The notes under the pieces were generated by a model that had not been told where the DNA came from, searched no databases, and saw only the letters and a list, made by a program, of their open reading frames with translations. Positions 25,342 to 34,804 of a stretch of DNA of 64,000 nucleotides are shown here, in pieces. This stretch comes from Phreatobacter aquaticus (GTDB lineage Bacteria; Pseudomonadota; Alphaproteobacteria; Rhizobiales; Phreatobacteraceae), in NCBI RefSeq assembly GCF_005160265.1, contig NZ_CP039865.1:2194828-2258827 (forward strand). Reading direction: 5' to 3'. The position numbers and the translations under genes were made by a program. How positions within the stretch are numbered: the stretch's first letter is position 1; each line of letters opens with the position of its first letter.

Positions 25342-26247
25342 ATGTCTTCGAAACTCTACGGTGTCATTCCGCCCATGACCACGCCCTTCCGGGCCGATGG
25401 TGACATGGTTCTGGATGCAGTGAAGGCGCAGGTCGATTTCCTGATCGGCGCCGGCTCCCACGGCCTCGCCGCCGGTGGCTCGACGGGCGAAGGCCATGCC
25501 CTCGACCACGAGGAATATCGCGACCTCATGCAGGCGACCGTCGATGCGACGGCCGGCCGCGTGCCGGTGATCGCCGGCATCATCGTGGACTCGACCCGTG
25601 ACGCCATCCGGCGCGGCAAGGCGGTGCGCGACCTCGGCGTGGCTGCACTGCAGGTGACGCCGGTCCACTATCTGTTCAAGCCGGACGACGACGCGATGGT
25701 GAAGCACTTCCGCACCATGGCCGATGAGACCGGCATGCCGATCATCATCTACAACGTCGTGCCCTGGAGCTACCTGTCACCGGCGCTCCTGGTGCGCATC
25801 ATGACGGAAGTGCCGCTTGTCATCGGCGTCAAGCAGAGCGCGGGCGACCTCAAGCTGTTCGCCGACCTGATGATCACCGCGCCGAAGGACAAGCTGATCT
25901 TCTCCGCCGTCGATGCCTTGATGTACTCGTCCTACACGCTGGGTGCCGCCGGCTCGATCGCCGCCATCCTGTCGGCCGCGCCGAAGGCCTCGGTCGATCT
26001 GTGGAACGCGGTTCAGGCGGGCGACCACGCGACTGCCCACGACCTCCACAAGAAGCTCCTTGTGCTGTGGAACGCCATGTTCGCCGACAATCTGCCGGCC
26101 TGCACCAAGTTTGCGCAGACGCTGCAGGGTGTTCCGGCCATGCTGCCGCGCCAGCCCATGCCGGTCGCCTCTGCCGCCCAACAGGCGGCCGTCACCAAGG
26201 CACTGGCCGGTCTCGGCATCGCTCAGGCCATGAAGGGCGCCGCCTGA
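25342..26247 (+). CDS. DapA/NanA-superfamily aldolase or lyase
   Basis: This 301-residue TIM-barrel protein has the glycine motif GGSTGEGHAL, a substrate-binding Tyr in IIYNVVPW and the Schiff-base Lys in GVKQSAGD. The family cleaves or condenses pyruvate with aldehydes, or dehydrates sugar acids. True dihydrodipicolinate synthase has YNVPxRT; YNVVPW argues for a catabolic aldolase. It is the first gene of an operon with a transporter, kinase and second aldolase. RBS gagg is near the ATG. Confidence 0.88.
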   Translation: MSSKLYGVIPPMTTPFRADGDMVLDAVKAQVDFLIGAGSHGLAAGGSTGEGHALDHEEYRDLMQATVDATAGRVPVIAGIIVDSTRDAIRRGKAVRDLGVAALQVTPVHYLFKPDDDAMVKHFRTMADETGMPIIIYNVVPWSYLSPALLVRIMTEVPLVIGVKQSAGDLKLFADLMITAPKDKLIFSAVDALMYSSYTLGAAGSIAAILSAAPKASVDLWNAVQAGDHATAHDLHKKLLVLWNAMFADNLPACTKFAQTLQGVPAMLPRQPMPVASAAQQAAVTKALAGLGIAQAMKGAA

Positions 26248-26267
26248 GCTGCCCCATGAAGATCCTC

Positions 26268-26290
26268 GCCCGGCGGGTCACCTGCCGGGC
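26268..26290 (+). promoter_or_regulatory. Intercistronic hairpin between DapA-like gene and tctC
   Basis: GCCCGGC (26268-26274) and GCCGGGC (26284-26290) pair with a 9-nt loop in the 96-bp spacer. With no T-run it is probably an mRNA-processing or attenuating hairpin rather than a true terminator. Confidence 0.45.
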
Positions 26291-26343
26291 CGCATGCCCA
26301 TAAAAAACGACATCTGGGAAGAAACGATCGAGGGAGAGGGCAC

Positions 26344-27312
26344 ATGATGCTCAACCGACGGACTTTTGCCGCCGCTGCGGCAATGATCGGCACCGGAATG
26401 GGAGGCGCGCGCGCGCAGAGCTTCCCGCAACGCGACATCACGATGGTCGTGCCATGGGCGGCAGGTGGTGGCACCGACACACTGGCGCGCACGCTGGTGA
26501 AGAACGCCAAGCAGCACATCGGCGTCGGCGTGAACGTGGTCAATCGTACCGGCGGTACGGGCGCCGTCGGCATGCAGTCTGTCGCCTCAGCACGTCCTGA
26601 TGGCTACACGATCGGCCTCGTGACGTTCCATCTCAGTGTCTACAAGCTCATGGGCCTGAGCCAGCTCACCTATCGCGAGTTCCAGCCGATAGCGCTCTTG
26701 AATCGCACGCCCGCAGCGTTCTCCGTGAAAGCGGATTCGCCGTTCAAGACCCTCAAGGACCTGGTCGATTACGCCAAGGCCAATCCGGGCGTGGTGACGG
26801 TCGCCAACAGCGGTGCCGGCGCCAACACCCACCTCTCGGCGGTGACGCTGGCCAAGAACACCGGCATCAAGTTGAGTTTCGTGCCCTTCGACGGTGGCGC
26901 GCCGGCTCGCACCGCCATGGTCGGCGGCCACGTCTCGTCCCTGGTCTCCGGGCCGGACGAGGTGCTGCAATATGTGAAAACCGGCCAGGTGCGCCTTCTC
27001 GCCATGGTCGGCGAGCAGCGCCATCCGAGCTTCCCGGATGTACCGACCGTCGCCGAGGCCGGCTTCCCGATGCAGAACATCATCTATGATTGGCGTGGCA
27101 TCGCAGCACCGAAGAACATGCCTGCCGATGTCCAGAAAATGCTGAGCGACGGCTTCGCCAAGATGGCGAATGATCCGGATTTCATCACCCTCATGGACCA
27201 GGCTGCGCTGCAGCGCGTCTACATGAACGGGCCGGATTTCGGCAATTTCCTCGGTGGCATGGAGACGGCGCTCGAGCCGGCGCTGGCCGAAGTCGGCCTG
27301 CTCAAGCGATGA
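26344..27312 (+). CDS. tctC: Tripartite tricarboxylate transporter substrate-binding protein (TctC)
   Basis: This 322-residue periplasmic receptor has a Tat-like or Sec signal (MMLNRRTFAAAAAMIGTGMG) and the Bug-family core: FPQRDITMVVPWAAGGGTDT, GYTIGLVTFHLS and VPTVAEAGFPM. It captures a carboxylated or sulfonated substrate for TctAB. Its stop overlaps the tctB start by 4 bp. Substrate unknown; the neighbouring sugar kinase and aldolases suggest a sugar acid or related compound. Confidence 0.92.
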   Translation: MMLNRRTFAAAAAMIGTGMGGARAQSFPQRDITMVVPWAAGGGTDTLARTLVKNAKQHIGVGVNVVNRTGGTGAVGMQSVASARPDGYTIGLVTFHLSVYKLMGLSQLTYREFQPIALLNRTPAAFSVKADSPFKTLKDLVDYAKANPGVVTVANSGAGANTHLSAVTLAKNTGIKLSFVPFDGGAPARTAMVGGHVSSLVSGPDEVLQYVKTGQVRLLAMVGEQRHPSFPDVPTVAEAGFPMQNIIYDWRGIAAPKNMPADVQKMLSDGFAKMANDPDFITLMDQAALQRVYMNGPDFGNFLGGMETALEPALAEVGLLKR

Positions 27313-27791
27313 GCGACACTCCCGTCATCGCCAAGCGGCGCATGACTGTTGCCGATCTGGTTGCCGCGGGCGTCTCGCTCGCGGCGGCAGTTTGGGCCAT
27401 TGTCGAGTCGGGCCGGTGGCCCGCGCCGGAATTTGTCGGCGGGCCGGCTGTGGTGCCCCGCATCATCGCGGCGATCCTGTTCGTCGCAGCCGGTGCCTTG
27501 GTCTGGTACGCGCTGCGGGGACAGTCCGAGGTCATCGAAGAACCGCTCGACATCCCGAAGAAGCAGCGGATCGGCACGATGGTGCTGGTGACCGCGACCT
27601 ATGCCGCCGCACTGGAGCCCGTGGGCTTCCTGCCCTCGACGATCGCCTATCTCGCGATTTTCGCCGTGGTCCTGGGACTCAGGCGCTGGGTTCTCATAGC
27701 GGCCTATGCAGTTCTGTTGCCGTCGGCGATCTACGTCATCTTCGGCAAGCTCCTGAAGGTGCCGCTGCCGCCCACCCACTGGCCGTTCTGA
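27309..27791 (+). CDS. tctB: Tripartite tricarboxylate transporter small membrane subunit (TctB)
   Basis: This 160-residue protein has four predicted membrane helices (VADLVAAGVSLAAAVWAIV, VVPRIIAAILFVAAGALVWY, and two C-terminal ones). TctB proteins couple the receptor and TctA but have no known catalytic residue. It overlaps tctC by 4 bp. Confidence 0.9.
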   Translation: MSDTPVIAKRRMTVADLVAAGVSLAAAVWAIVESGRWPAPEFVGGPAVVPRIIAAILFVAAGALVWYALRGQSEVIEEPLDIPKKQRIGTMVLVTATYAAALEPVGFLPSTIAYLAIFAVVLGLRRWVLIAAYAVLLPSAIYVIFGKLLKVPLPPTHWPF

Positions 27792-27809
27792 CCCCCGAAG
27801 GCCGTCCGC

Positions 27810-29309
27810 ATGCTCGATCTCAATCTCCTCTTCCAGGGTTTTCTCACTGTCCTCAGTGGCCCCAATCTGCTGGTCATCGTGCTCGGCACGATTGGCGGCA
27901 TCATTGTCGGTGCGCTGCCGGGCCTTACCGCCACAATGGCGATCGCGCTGCTCATCCCCTTCACCTTCTCGATGGGGCCGACAGCCGGCATCTGCATGCT
28001 GCTGGCGGTCTACACTGCTGGCATCTATGGCGGCGGCATCGCCTCGATCCTCATCCGCACGCCTGGCACGCCCGCGGCCGTCGTCACCGTCCTCGACGGC
28101 TATCCGATGGCGCAGAAGGGCCTGGCTGGCCAGGCGCTGGGGCTTGCGACAGTCGGCTCCGGCATCGGCGGTCTGTTCTCTGCCATCTGCCTCACCCTGT
28201 TCGCACCGATCCTCGCGTCCTTCGCGCTGCGCTTCAGCGCGCCCGAATTCTGCGCACTGGCCATTCTCGGCCTGGCCGTGACCGTCACCATGACCGGCCG
28301 CTCACCGCTGAAGGGCGCGATTTCCGCCACCGGCGGCTTGCTGATCGCGATGATCGGGCTGGATCCGATCGGCGGTTTCCCGCGCTTCACGTTCGGGTCG
28401 ACCGAACTTGTCGGTGGCATCAGCTTCGTGCCCATGCTGATCGGACTGTTCTCGCTGTCAGAGGCGTTTCGCCAAATCGAGATTATCGAGAAGGCCGAGC
28501 AGGTCACGGCCAAGATCGCACGGGTCGTGCCGCGCATCGGCGAACTCATCGTCCACAAATGGGTGATGCTGCGCGCCTGCCTGATCGGCATCACAGTCGG
28601 CATCATGCCCAGCATGGGGCCTGAGACTGCGGCCTTCATGTCCTACTCCGAGACCAAGCGGACATCCGAGAACCCCGAGGATTTCGGCAAGGGTGAGCCG
28701 GCCGGCGTTGTCGCCGCGCAGACCGCCGAGAACGCTTCGACGGGCGGCGACGTTCTCCCCATGATTACCCTCGGCGTGCCGGGCGATGCGGCGACCGCGG
28801 TGCTGATGGGTGCACTCACCATCCACAATCTGGAACCCGGGCCGCTTCTGTTCCGCGATCACCCGGACGTCGTCCACACCATCTTCGCCGGCATGATCGT
28901 CGCCAACCTGTCGTTCCTGTTCATCGGGCTGCTTGGCGCGCGCTACTTCGCCAAGGTGCTGAACGTCGACCGCCGCCTGCTCGTGCCGGCGATCTTCCTG
29001 TTCAGCCTGATCGGTGCCTATGCGCTCAACAACAACCCCTCCGATGTCTGGGTCGCACTGATCTTCGGTTTCATCGGCTACCTGATGCAGCGCTACGATT
29101 TCCCGGTCTCGCCCATGGTGCTGGCGCAGATCCTGGGTGCCATGGCGGAATCGAACTTCCGCCGTTCGCTCGCCATGTCGCAGGGCGATCCGATGATCTT
29201 CCTCCAGCGCCCCATCGCGGCAGCGATTCTGGTTCTCGCTGTGCTGGCGGCCGTCGCGGCGGTCCGCCGTCATATCGCAACATCCCGCCAGGTGTCGGCG
29301 GCCGGCTGA
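27810..29309 (+). CDS. tctA: Tripartite tricarboxylate transporter large membrane subunit (TctA)
   Basis: This 499-residue carrier has about 11-12 helices and the family signature GALPGLTATMAIALLIPFTF and GGIASILIRTPGTPAAV; the second copy of the fold shows ITLGVPGDAATAVLMGAL. It uses the ion gradient to import the receptor-bound substrate. 18 bp separate it from tctB. Confidence 0.93.
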   Translation: MLDLNLLFQGFLTVLSGPNLLVIVLGTIGGIIVGALPGLTATMAIALLIPFTFSMGPTAGICMLLAVYTAGIYGGGIASILIRTPGTPAAVVTVLDGYPMAQKGLAGQALGLATVGSGIGGLFSAICLTLFAPILASFALRFSAPEFCALAILGLAVTVTMTGRSPLKGAISATGGLLIAMIGLDPIGGFPRFTFGSTELVGGISFVPMLIGLFSLSEAFRQIEIIEKAEQVTAKIARVVPRIGELIVHKWVMLRACLIGITVGIMPSMGPETAAFMSYSETKRTSENPEDFGKGEPAGVVAAQTAENASTGGDVLPMITLGVPGDAATAVLMGALTIHNLEPGPLLFRDHPDVVHTIFAGMIVANLSFLFIGLLGARYFAKVLNVDRRLLVPAIFLFSLIGAYALNNNPSDVWVALIFGFIGYLMQRYDFPVSPMVLAQILGAMAESNFRRSLAMSQGDPMIFLQRPIAAAILVLAVLAAVAAVRRHIATSRQVSAAG

Positions 29310-29346
29310 TCGCCGGCTGCGCAGCATTCGCGAAGGAGCAGGGCCA

Positions 29347-30249
29347 GTGAAGCGGGTGATAGCGGTCGGCGTTGCGGTCATGGACAAGATCTTCGCGATC
29401 GATGCCATGCCGACCGAGGCGACCAAGGTGTTCGCCAGGTCCTATACCGAGATCGGCGGCGGGCCCGCCGCCACCGGCGCCGTCACCATCGCGCGGCTCG
29501 GCGGTGACGTCGAACTCTGGGCGCGCGTCGGTGACGACAATGTGGGCCGCCGCATCATTGAAGAGATTGCGGAATGGGGCGTCAGGCCGGCGATCCATCG
29601 CGACCCGGATGGCCGCTCCGGCGTCTCGGCCATAGCCGTTGACGGCAAGGGCGAGCGGCTGATCTTCGCCTTTGCCGACCCGCGGCTCGACACCGACCCC
29701 TCCTGGTTGCCGCTTGATCGGCTTGCACAGGCCGACGCGATCCTCTGTGATCTGCGCTGGCCACGCGCCAGCGAACTTGTGCTTACCCAGGCTCGCGATC
29801 TCGGCATTCCGACAGTGCTGGACGCCGATCTGGCTTCTGACGACGTGGCGAAGCTTCTGGTGCCGTTGCCCGACTATGCCGTCTTCTCCGCGCCCGCGCT
29901 GCGTCGGCTGACGGGCGAGGCCGATCCCGAGGCGGGCTTGCGGGCCGCGCGCGCGCTCTGTCGAGGAGTGGTGGGCGTCACGGTCGGCCGCGAGGGCTTC
30001 CTCTGGCTTGAGGACGACCGCTTGCTGCACGAACCGGGCTTCGCCGTCGAGGCGGTGGATACGCTGGGCGCCGGCGACGTCTTTCACGGCGCTTTCGCGC
30101 TCGCCATCGCCGAGGGCCGCGACATTCGCGGAGCCGGCCGTTTCGCCAATGCGGCCTCGGCGCTCAAATGCACGCGGCCGGGTGGCCGCGCCGGAATTCC
30201 GACCCGCTCCGAGGTCGATAGCCTGCTTCTTGTGTCCGAGGATCGATAA
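29347..30249 (+). CDS. PfkB-family sugar kinase, sulfofructose-kinase-like
   Basis: This 300-residue ribokinase-fold enzyme has the N-terminal GGGPAATGAV motif and the C-terminal DTLGAGDVFHGAF anion-hole motif with the catalytic Asp. From memory, the opening (VMDKIFAIDAMPTE...ARSYTEIGGGP) and the ending KCTRPGGRAGIP are very like E. coli YihV, the sulfofructose kinase, which is unusual for generic PfkB proteins. It would phosphorylate a ketose or sulfosugar. GTG start 29347 follows aaggag. The stop overlaps the next start by 1 bp (TAATG). Confidence 0.8.
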   Translation: MKRVIAVGVAVMDKIFAIDAMPTEATKVFARSYTEIGGGPAATGAVTIARLGGDVELWARVGDDNVGRRIIEEIAEWGVRPAIHRDPDGRSGVSAIAVDGKGERLIFAFADPRLDTDPSWLPLDRLAQADAILCDLRWPRASELVLTQARDLGIPTVLDADLASDDVAKLLVPLPDYAVFSAPALRRLTGEADPEAGLRAARALCRGVVGVTVGREGFLWLEDDRLLHEPGFAVEAVDTLGAGDVFHGAFALAIAEGRDIRGAGRFANAASALKCTRPGGRAGIPTRSEVDSLLLVSEDR

Positions 30250-31292
30250 TGCAGATTTCAGCTGGCAAGCTGCGCGGCCTTCGCCGCCTCTCCGATGCCA
30301 ATGGCCGTTTCAAGATGGTGGCGGTGGATCAACGGCCCCCTCTCCTGAAGGCGATCGGCGAGAAGATGGGCCGCACTGCGACCTATGAGGAACTGGCGGC
30401 GGTCAAGGCGCTGCTCACCCGGCGCCTCTCGGTGGACGGTTCCGCCGTGCTGATCGACCCGGACTATGGCTACAGCGTCGCCGAGCCGGATGTGCGCCCG
30501 GATCGAGGGCTCCTCATCACGCTGGAAGATTTCCGCTTCGACGAAACACCGGGTGGCCGCAAGACGCGGCTTCCCGCTGACTGGTCGGTGGCAAAGATCA
30601 AGCGGATGGGTGCGGACGGCGTCAAGCTGCTGCTCTGGTATCGGCCTGATTCCTCCGCCGATGTCCTGAAGCACCAGCAGGATTTCGTCCGCCAGGTCGG
30701 CCGCGATTGCGCCGCCTGCGACATTCCCCTGTTGCTGGAGCTGCTGGTCTATCCCTTTGCGGGCGCGGCCAATCATACGACAGACTATATCGAGGATCGC
30801 GAGAAGCGCCCCGAACTGGTGCTCCAGAGCGTTCGCGACTTCGCCAGTCCCGAATTCGGCGTCGACATCTACAAGCTCGAAAGTCCGCTGCCCGCAGCGC
30901 AACTGAGCGATCCCGCAGCCGACAGCGCCGAGACGCGTGCGGCACAGGCCTGGTTCGACAAGCTCGGCAAGGCGATCGACCGTCCCTGGGTCATGCTGAG
31001 CGCCGGTGCTGGCATGGAGGAATTCCGCCGCGTGCTGGGCTTCGCCTATCGAGCCGGCTCCAACGGCTATCTCGCCGGACGCGCCATCTGGTGGAAGGCC
31101 TTCCAGGCCTATCCGGATCTCGTGGCGATGGACGCTTCACTTGCTGGTGAAGCCTCGGGCTATATGGCCGAGATCAACCGCATGACCGATCAACTGGCGA
31201 CGCCGTGGCAGCAGGCGCCCGCCGTGGCAGGCCAGCCGTCGCTTGCGCTCGCAGGCCACGGTTTCCCCGCGGCCTATTCTTCTTTCAGCTGA
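30249..31292 (+). CDS. LacD-type class I aldolase (tagatose/sulfofructose phosphate aldolase-like)
   Basis: This 347-residue TIM-barrel aldolase has the family start FKMVAVDQRPPLLKA, KLLLWYRPD, VDIYKLESPLP (Schiff-base Lys in YKLE) and WVMLSAGAGMEEF. Relatives include tagatose-1,6-bisphosphate aldolase LacD and sulfofructosephosphate aldolase YihT. The tail after about residue 310 is longer than in YihT. Coupled to the PfkB kinase by a 1-bp overlap, it probably cleaves the phosphorylated ketose to dihydroxyacetone phosphate plus an aldehyde. Confidence 0.82.
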   Translation: MQISAGKLRGLRRLSDANGRFKMVAVDQRPPLLKAIGEKMGRTATYEELAAVKALLTRRLSVDGSAVLIDPDYGYSVAEPDVRPDRGLLITLEDFRFDETPGGRKTRLPADWSVAKIKRMGADGVKLLLWYRPDSSADVLKHQQDFVRQVGRDCAACDIPLLLELLVYPFAGAANHTTDYIEDREKRPELVLQSVRDFASPEFGVDIYKLESPLPAAQLSDPAADSAETRAAQAWFDKLGKAIDRPWVMLSAGAGMEEFRRVLGFAYRAGSNGYLAGRAIWWKAFQAYPDLVAMDASLAGEASGYMAEINRMTDQLATPWQQAPAVAGQPSLALAGHGFPAAYSSFS

Positions 31293-31297
31293 GACGA

Positions 31298-32011
31298 TTA
31301 GCGGACCGGAACGGGAGCTGCCGCCGGGACCATTTCCGGCGGCGGATCCTGGTCGTCGGTCAGGATGTTGCCGGTCGCGGCATAGAAAACCGATTCCGCG
31401 ATATTGGCGGCGTGGTCGCCGATCCGCTCAAGGTTCTTGGCAGCGAACAGGAGATGGGTGCAGGCCGTGATATTGCGCGGATCTTCCATCATGTAGGTCA
31501 ACAGGCTGCGGAAGATGGCGGTATAGGTGACATCGATATCGCCGTCGCCGCGCCAGACACGGAGGGCCGCCTCGGCATCGCGCGCGTCGAAGGCCGCCAT
31601 GACATCCGCGAGCCGGTCGAGGACGAGGGTCGACAGCGTCTCGACACCGCCGATCAGGCGCTGTGGCTGCCTGATCTTGGTCAGCGCCACATTGCGCTTG
31701 GCAATGTTCTTGGCCAGGTCGCCTATGCGCTCGAGGTCCGCCGCGATCCGCAGAGCGGCGACAACCTCCCGCAGGTCGCGGGCCACCGGCTGGCGCCGCG
31801 CGATCAGCAGGACACCGGCCTCCTCGATTTCCTTCTGGAGGGCGTCGATCCGATCATCGTCCTTCGACACCTGACTGGCGAGGTCGCCGTCACGGTTGGC
31901 GAGCGCGCTGACGGCATCGACGACGCTGCGCCGCGCCATCAGGCCCATGTCAACCAGACGGGCCCCCAGGGCCCTCAATTCGTCATCGAAAGCAGAGACG
32001 GTGTGGTCCAT
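31298..32011 (-). CDS. phoU: PhoU phosphate-signalling regulator
   Basis: This 237-residue protein has the two three-helix PhoU repeats with the metal-binding EXXXD motifs, for example DLERIGDLAKNIAKR and KNLERIGDHAANIAESV. It links PstSCAB to the PhoR/PhoB system and prevents uncontrolled phosphate uptake. It is the last gene of the pst operon, 37 bp after pstB. No phoB or phoR follows, because the aldolase gene converges. Confidence 0.95.
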   Translation of the reverse strand: MDHTVSAFDDELRALGARLVDMGLMARRSVVDAVSALANRDGDLASQVSKDDDRIDALQKEIEEAGVLLIARRQPVARDLREVVAALRIAADLERIGDLAKNIAKRNVALTKIRQPQRLIGGVETLSTLVLDRLADVMAAFDARDAEAALRVWRGDGDIDVTYTAIFRSLLTYMMEDPRNITACTHLLFAAKNLERIGDHAANIAESVFYAATGNILTDDQDPPPEMVPAAAPVPVR

Positions 32012-32048
32012 TGCAAGGCGTCCTGGGTTCCGTCGCGGTCGTGGCGGC

Positions 32049-32867
32049 TTAGCCGAAGCGGCCTGTCACGTAGTCCATCGTTTCCTGGCGCTTCGGATTG
32101 ACGAAAATGTCGTTGGTCGGACCGCTTTCAATCAGCTTGCCGAGCAGGAAGAAGCCCGTGATGTCCGAGCAGCGCGCCGCCTGCTGCATGTTGTGGGTGA
32201 CGATCACGATGGTGAAGTCGCGCTTCAACTCGTCGATCAGTTCCTCAATGCGCGAGGTCGAGATCGGATCCAGCGCCGAGGTCGGCTCGTCGAGCAGGAT
32301 CACGGCCGGCTTGACCGCAATGGTGCGGGCGATGCACAGGCGCTGCTGCTGACCGCCCGACATGCCAAGCGCCGAGGTCTTCAGCCGGTCCTTGGTCTCG
32401 TCCCAGATCGCCGCCTTGCGGAGCGCCCATTCGACGCGCTCGTCGAGATCGGCACGCGACAGGGTCTCGTGCAGCTTCACGCCGAAGGCGATGTTGTCAT
32501 AGATCGACATCGGGAACGGCGTCGGCTTCTGGAACACCATGCCGACCTTTGCGCGGGTCAGCGCGGCCGGCGTCGCGCGGTCGATGATATTCTCGCCATC
32601 GACCAGGATCTTGCCCTCGGCGCGCTGGCCGGGATAGAGCTCGAACATGCGGTTGATGATCCGCAGAAGGGTCGACTTGCCGCAGCCCGAAGGGCCGATC
32701 ATCGCGGTGACCCGCTTGTCGAGCATGTCGAAATTGATGTCATGCAGCGCCTGGTTGGCGCCATAGAAGAAGTTGAGGTTCTTGACGCTGATGCGGGCGG
32801 GCACGCCGTCCAGGGACGAGACAGTGCGCGCTTTGTTGATCAGAACTTCGGAAGCGGCGGCGGTCAT
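32049..32867 (-). CDS. pstB: Phosphate ABC transporter ATP-binding protein
   Basis: This 272-residue ATPase has Walker [10 protein letters not shown], signature [10 protein letters not shown], Walker [16 protein letters not shown] and H-loop [10 protein letters not shown], all as in PstB. It powers high-affinity phosphate import with PstA and PstC. Confidence 0.97.
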   Translation of the reverse strand: MTAAASEVLINKARTVSSLDGVPARISVKNLNFFYGANQALHDINFDMLDKRVTAMIGPSGCGKSTLLRIINRMFELYPGQRAEGKILVDGENIIDRATPAALTRAKVGMVFQKPTPFPMSIYDNIAFGVKLHETLSRADLDERVEWALRKAAIWDETKDRLKTSALGMSGGQQQRLCIARTIAVKPAVILLDEPTSALDPISTSRIEELIDELKRDFTIVIVTHNMQQAARCSDITGFFLLGKLIESGPTNDIFVNPKRQETMDYVTGRFG

Positions 32868-32873
32868 AGGTTG

Positions 32874-33722
32874 TTACTTTCCCTGTCCGAGGGCGATGAC
32901 AATGCGTGACGTGATGTTGAGGGCCAGCACGCCGAGCGTGATGAGCAGCGCGCCCGCCCAGGCAAGCGCGATGGAATCGGCGTCGGGGCTGAGCGTGAGG
33001 TTGTAGATGTGGACCGGCAGCGTCGCCATCGGCGCACCAAGGTTGGTCGTCAGCTGCGGATTGCTGAATGCGGTGAACAGAAGCGGAGCGGTCTCACCTG
33101 CAGCACGGGCGATAGCCAGCAACAGTCCCGTGAGAATGCCGGCGCGAGCCGCCTTCCACTGCACCAAGGAGATCACCGTCCAGTGCGATGCGCCGAGGGC
33201 GAAGGCGGCTTCGCGCAGCTGGGGCGGCACGAGGCGCAGCATGTCCTCGGTCGAGCGCAGCACCACCGGCAGGATGATGATCGCCAGCGCCAATGTTCCG
33301 GCCCATCCGGAGAAACGGCCGAGCGGCACCACCACGAGCGTATAGACGAACAGGCCGATGAGGATCGACGGTGCCGAAAGGAGGACGTCGTTGACGAAGC
33401 GGATCGCCTCGGCAAGCCATGAGCCCTTGCCCTGCTCGGCAAGGAAGGTGCCGGCCAGAATGCCAACCGGTGTCGCGATCAGAGTGGCGACCGCCACCTG
33501 TATCAGGGAGCCGACGATGGCGTGAGCGAGCCCCTGCGGTTGACCGAATGCGTCATTGGTCAGTGCCGAGAGATTGAGCGCGGAAAGCCCGTTCACCAGC
33601 AGGGTGCCGAGGATCCAGAACAGCAGGATCATGGCGATGCCGGCGAAGACAACCGACAGGGCTTTCAGAGCCTTGTCGAGGGCAAGGCGCCGGTTCATGC
33701 GTCCAAGTGATGGGGTGGCCAT
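32874..33722 (-). CDS. pstA: Phosphate ABC transporter permease PstA
   Basis: This 282-residue membrane protein has about six helices and the conserved EAA loop LRLVPPQLREAAFALGASHW and ARAAGETAPLLFTAF. It pairs with PstC in the membrane. The start could also be ATG 33698 (MNRRLALDK). It is 8 bp downstream of pstC and 6 bp upstream of pstB. Confidence 0.95.
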   Translation of the reverse strand: MATPSLGRMNRRLALDKALKALSVVFAGIAMILLFWILGTLLVNGLSALNLSALTNDAFGQPQGLAHAIVGSLIQVAVATLIATPVGILAGTFLAEQGKGSWLAEAIRFVNDVLLSAPSILIGLFVYTLVVVPLGRFSGWAGTLALAIIILPVVLRSTEDMLRLVPPQLREAAFALGASHWTVISLVQWKAARAGILTGLLLAIARAAGETAPLLFTAFSNPQLTTNLGAPMATLPVHIYNLTLSPDADSIALAWAGALLITLGVLALNITSRIVIALGQGK

Positions 33723-33730
33723 GGCGAACC

Positions 33731-34711
33731 TCAGTCCAGACGGCTGCGCACGAGCCAGCGCGAGATGGCCAGCACGATGAAGGAGATGATGAACAGCGAG
33801 AAGCCAAGCTGCAGCAGCGAGTGGAGCTTGAGACTGCCCTGCTCGGCTTCACCGAACTCGCTGGCGATCACCGAGGCGATCGACGAGCCTGGAGCGAAGA
33901 TCGAGGAGCTGATGCGGTTGGCATTGCCGATGACGAAGGTCACCGCCATGGTTTCACCGAGTGCTCGGCCAAGGCCCAGCATGCCGGCGCCGACCATGGC
34001 CGTGCGGCCGTAGGGAATGCGCACGTTGCGGAACACTTCCCAGGTGGTAGCGCCGACGCCATAGGCCGACTCGGCCAGCATCTGGGGCACCGATTCCAGG
34101 GTTTCCACGAACATGGCGGTGATGAAGGGCAGGATCATCAGGGCCATGATCAATCCGGCGGTGAAGACACTGAACTGCTGCGGCGGGCCCTCGAACACAG
34201 CTCCCACGAACGGGATCCACGACAAGGCGGCCGACAGGGGGGCCTGGATGTAGACCGCGATGAGCGGTGCGACGATCAACGCGCCCCACATGCCATAGAT
34301 GATCGACGGCACGGCCGCGAGCAACTGGATGGTCACGCCGATCGGCTTGCGAACGACCTGAGGGCATACCTCGGTGAGGAAGAAGGCGATGCCGAAGGAG
34401 ACCGGTACGGCGATGACGACAGCGATGATCGAGGTGACGAGCGTGCCGTAGAGCATCGACAAGGCGCCGAACTTCTCGGTCACCGGGTTCCAGACCGCGC
34501 TTGTGTAGAAGCCGAAGCCGAATTCTCTCAGGGCCGGCCAGCCATCATAGGCGAGCAGGGCGATCATCGTGCCGAGGATCACGAGAACCAGGCCACCGCA
34601 GGTCCAGAGCGCCGTGTGGAAGACCGTATCGACGACCTGACCGCGGCGGATGGACTGCGCCAGGTGCTGGCCTCGGGGGCGGAGCGAGGAAGAGTCAGCG
34701 ACAGATGTCAC
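33731..34711 (-). CDS. pstC: Phosphate ABC transporter permease PstC
   Basis: This 326-residue membrane protein has about six helices and the cytoplasmic EAA-type loop LAESAYGVGATTWEVFRNVR plus LGRALGETMAVTFVIGN. It forms the phosphate channel together with PstA. Confidence 0.95.
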   Translation of the reverse strand: MTSVADSSSLRPRGQHLAQSIRRGQVVDTVFHTALWTCGGLVLVILGTMIALLAYDGWPALREFGFGFYTSAVWNPVTEKFGALSMLYGTLVTSIIAVVIAVPVSFGIAFFLTEVCPQVVRKPIGVTIQLLAAVPSIIYGMWGALIVAPLIAVYIQAPLSAALSWIPFVGAVFEGPPQQFSVFTAGLIMALMILPFITAMFVETLESVPQMLAESAYGVGATTWEVFRNVRIPYGRTAMVGAGMLGLGRALGETMAVTFVIGNANRISSSIFAPGSSIASVIASEFGEAEQGSLKLHSLLQLGFSLFIISFIVLAISRWLVRSRLD

Positions 34712-34763
34712 GTTCGGGCTCGCAGTCTGGTGGAAGGGATGTGGCGGCCTTGGCCGCGGGGAG

Positions 34764-34795
34764 CCGGACCTGCACCCAAAAGGGCGCAGGTCCGG
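34764..34795 (-). promoter_or_regulatory. Intercistronic stem-loop between pstS and pstC
   Basis: CCGGACCTGC (34764-34773) and GCAGGTCCGG (34786-34795) pair perfectly over 10 bp, with an inner CCC/GGG pairing in the 12-nt loop. It lies just after the pstS stop. With no T-run on the minus strand it may act as a partial terminator or mRNA protector that gives more PstS than permease. Confidence 0.6.
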
Positions 34796-34804
34796 TCGTC
34801 GGCA

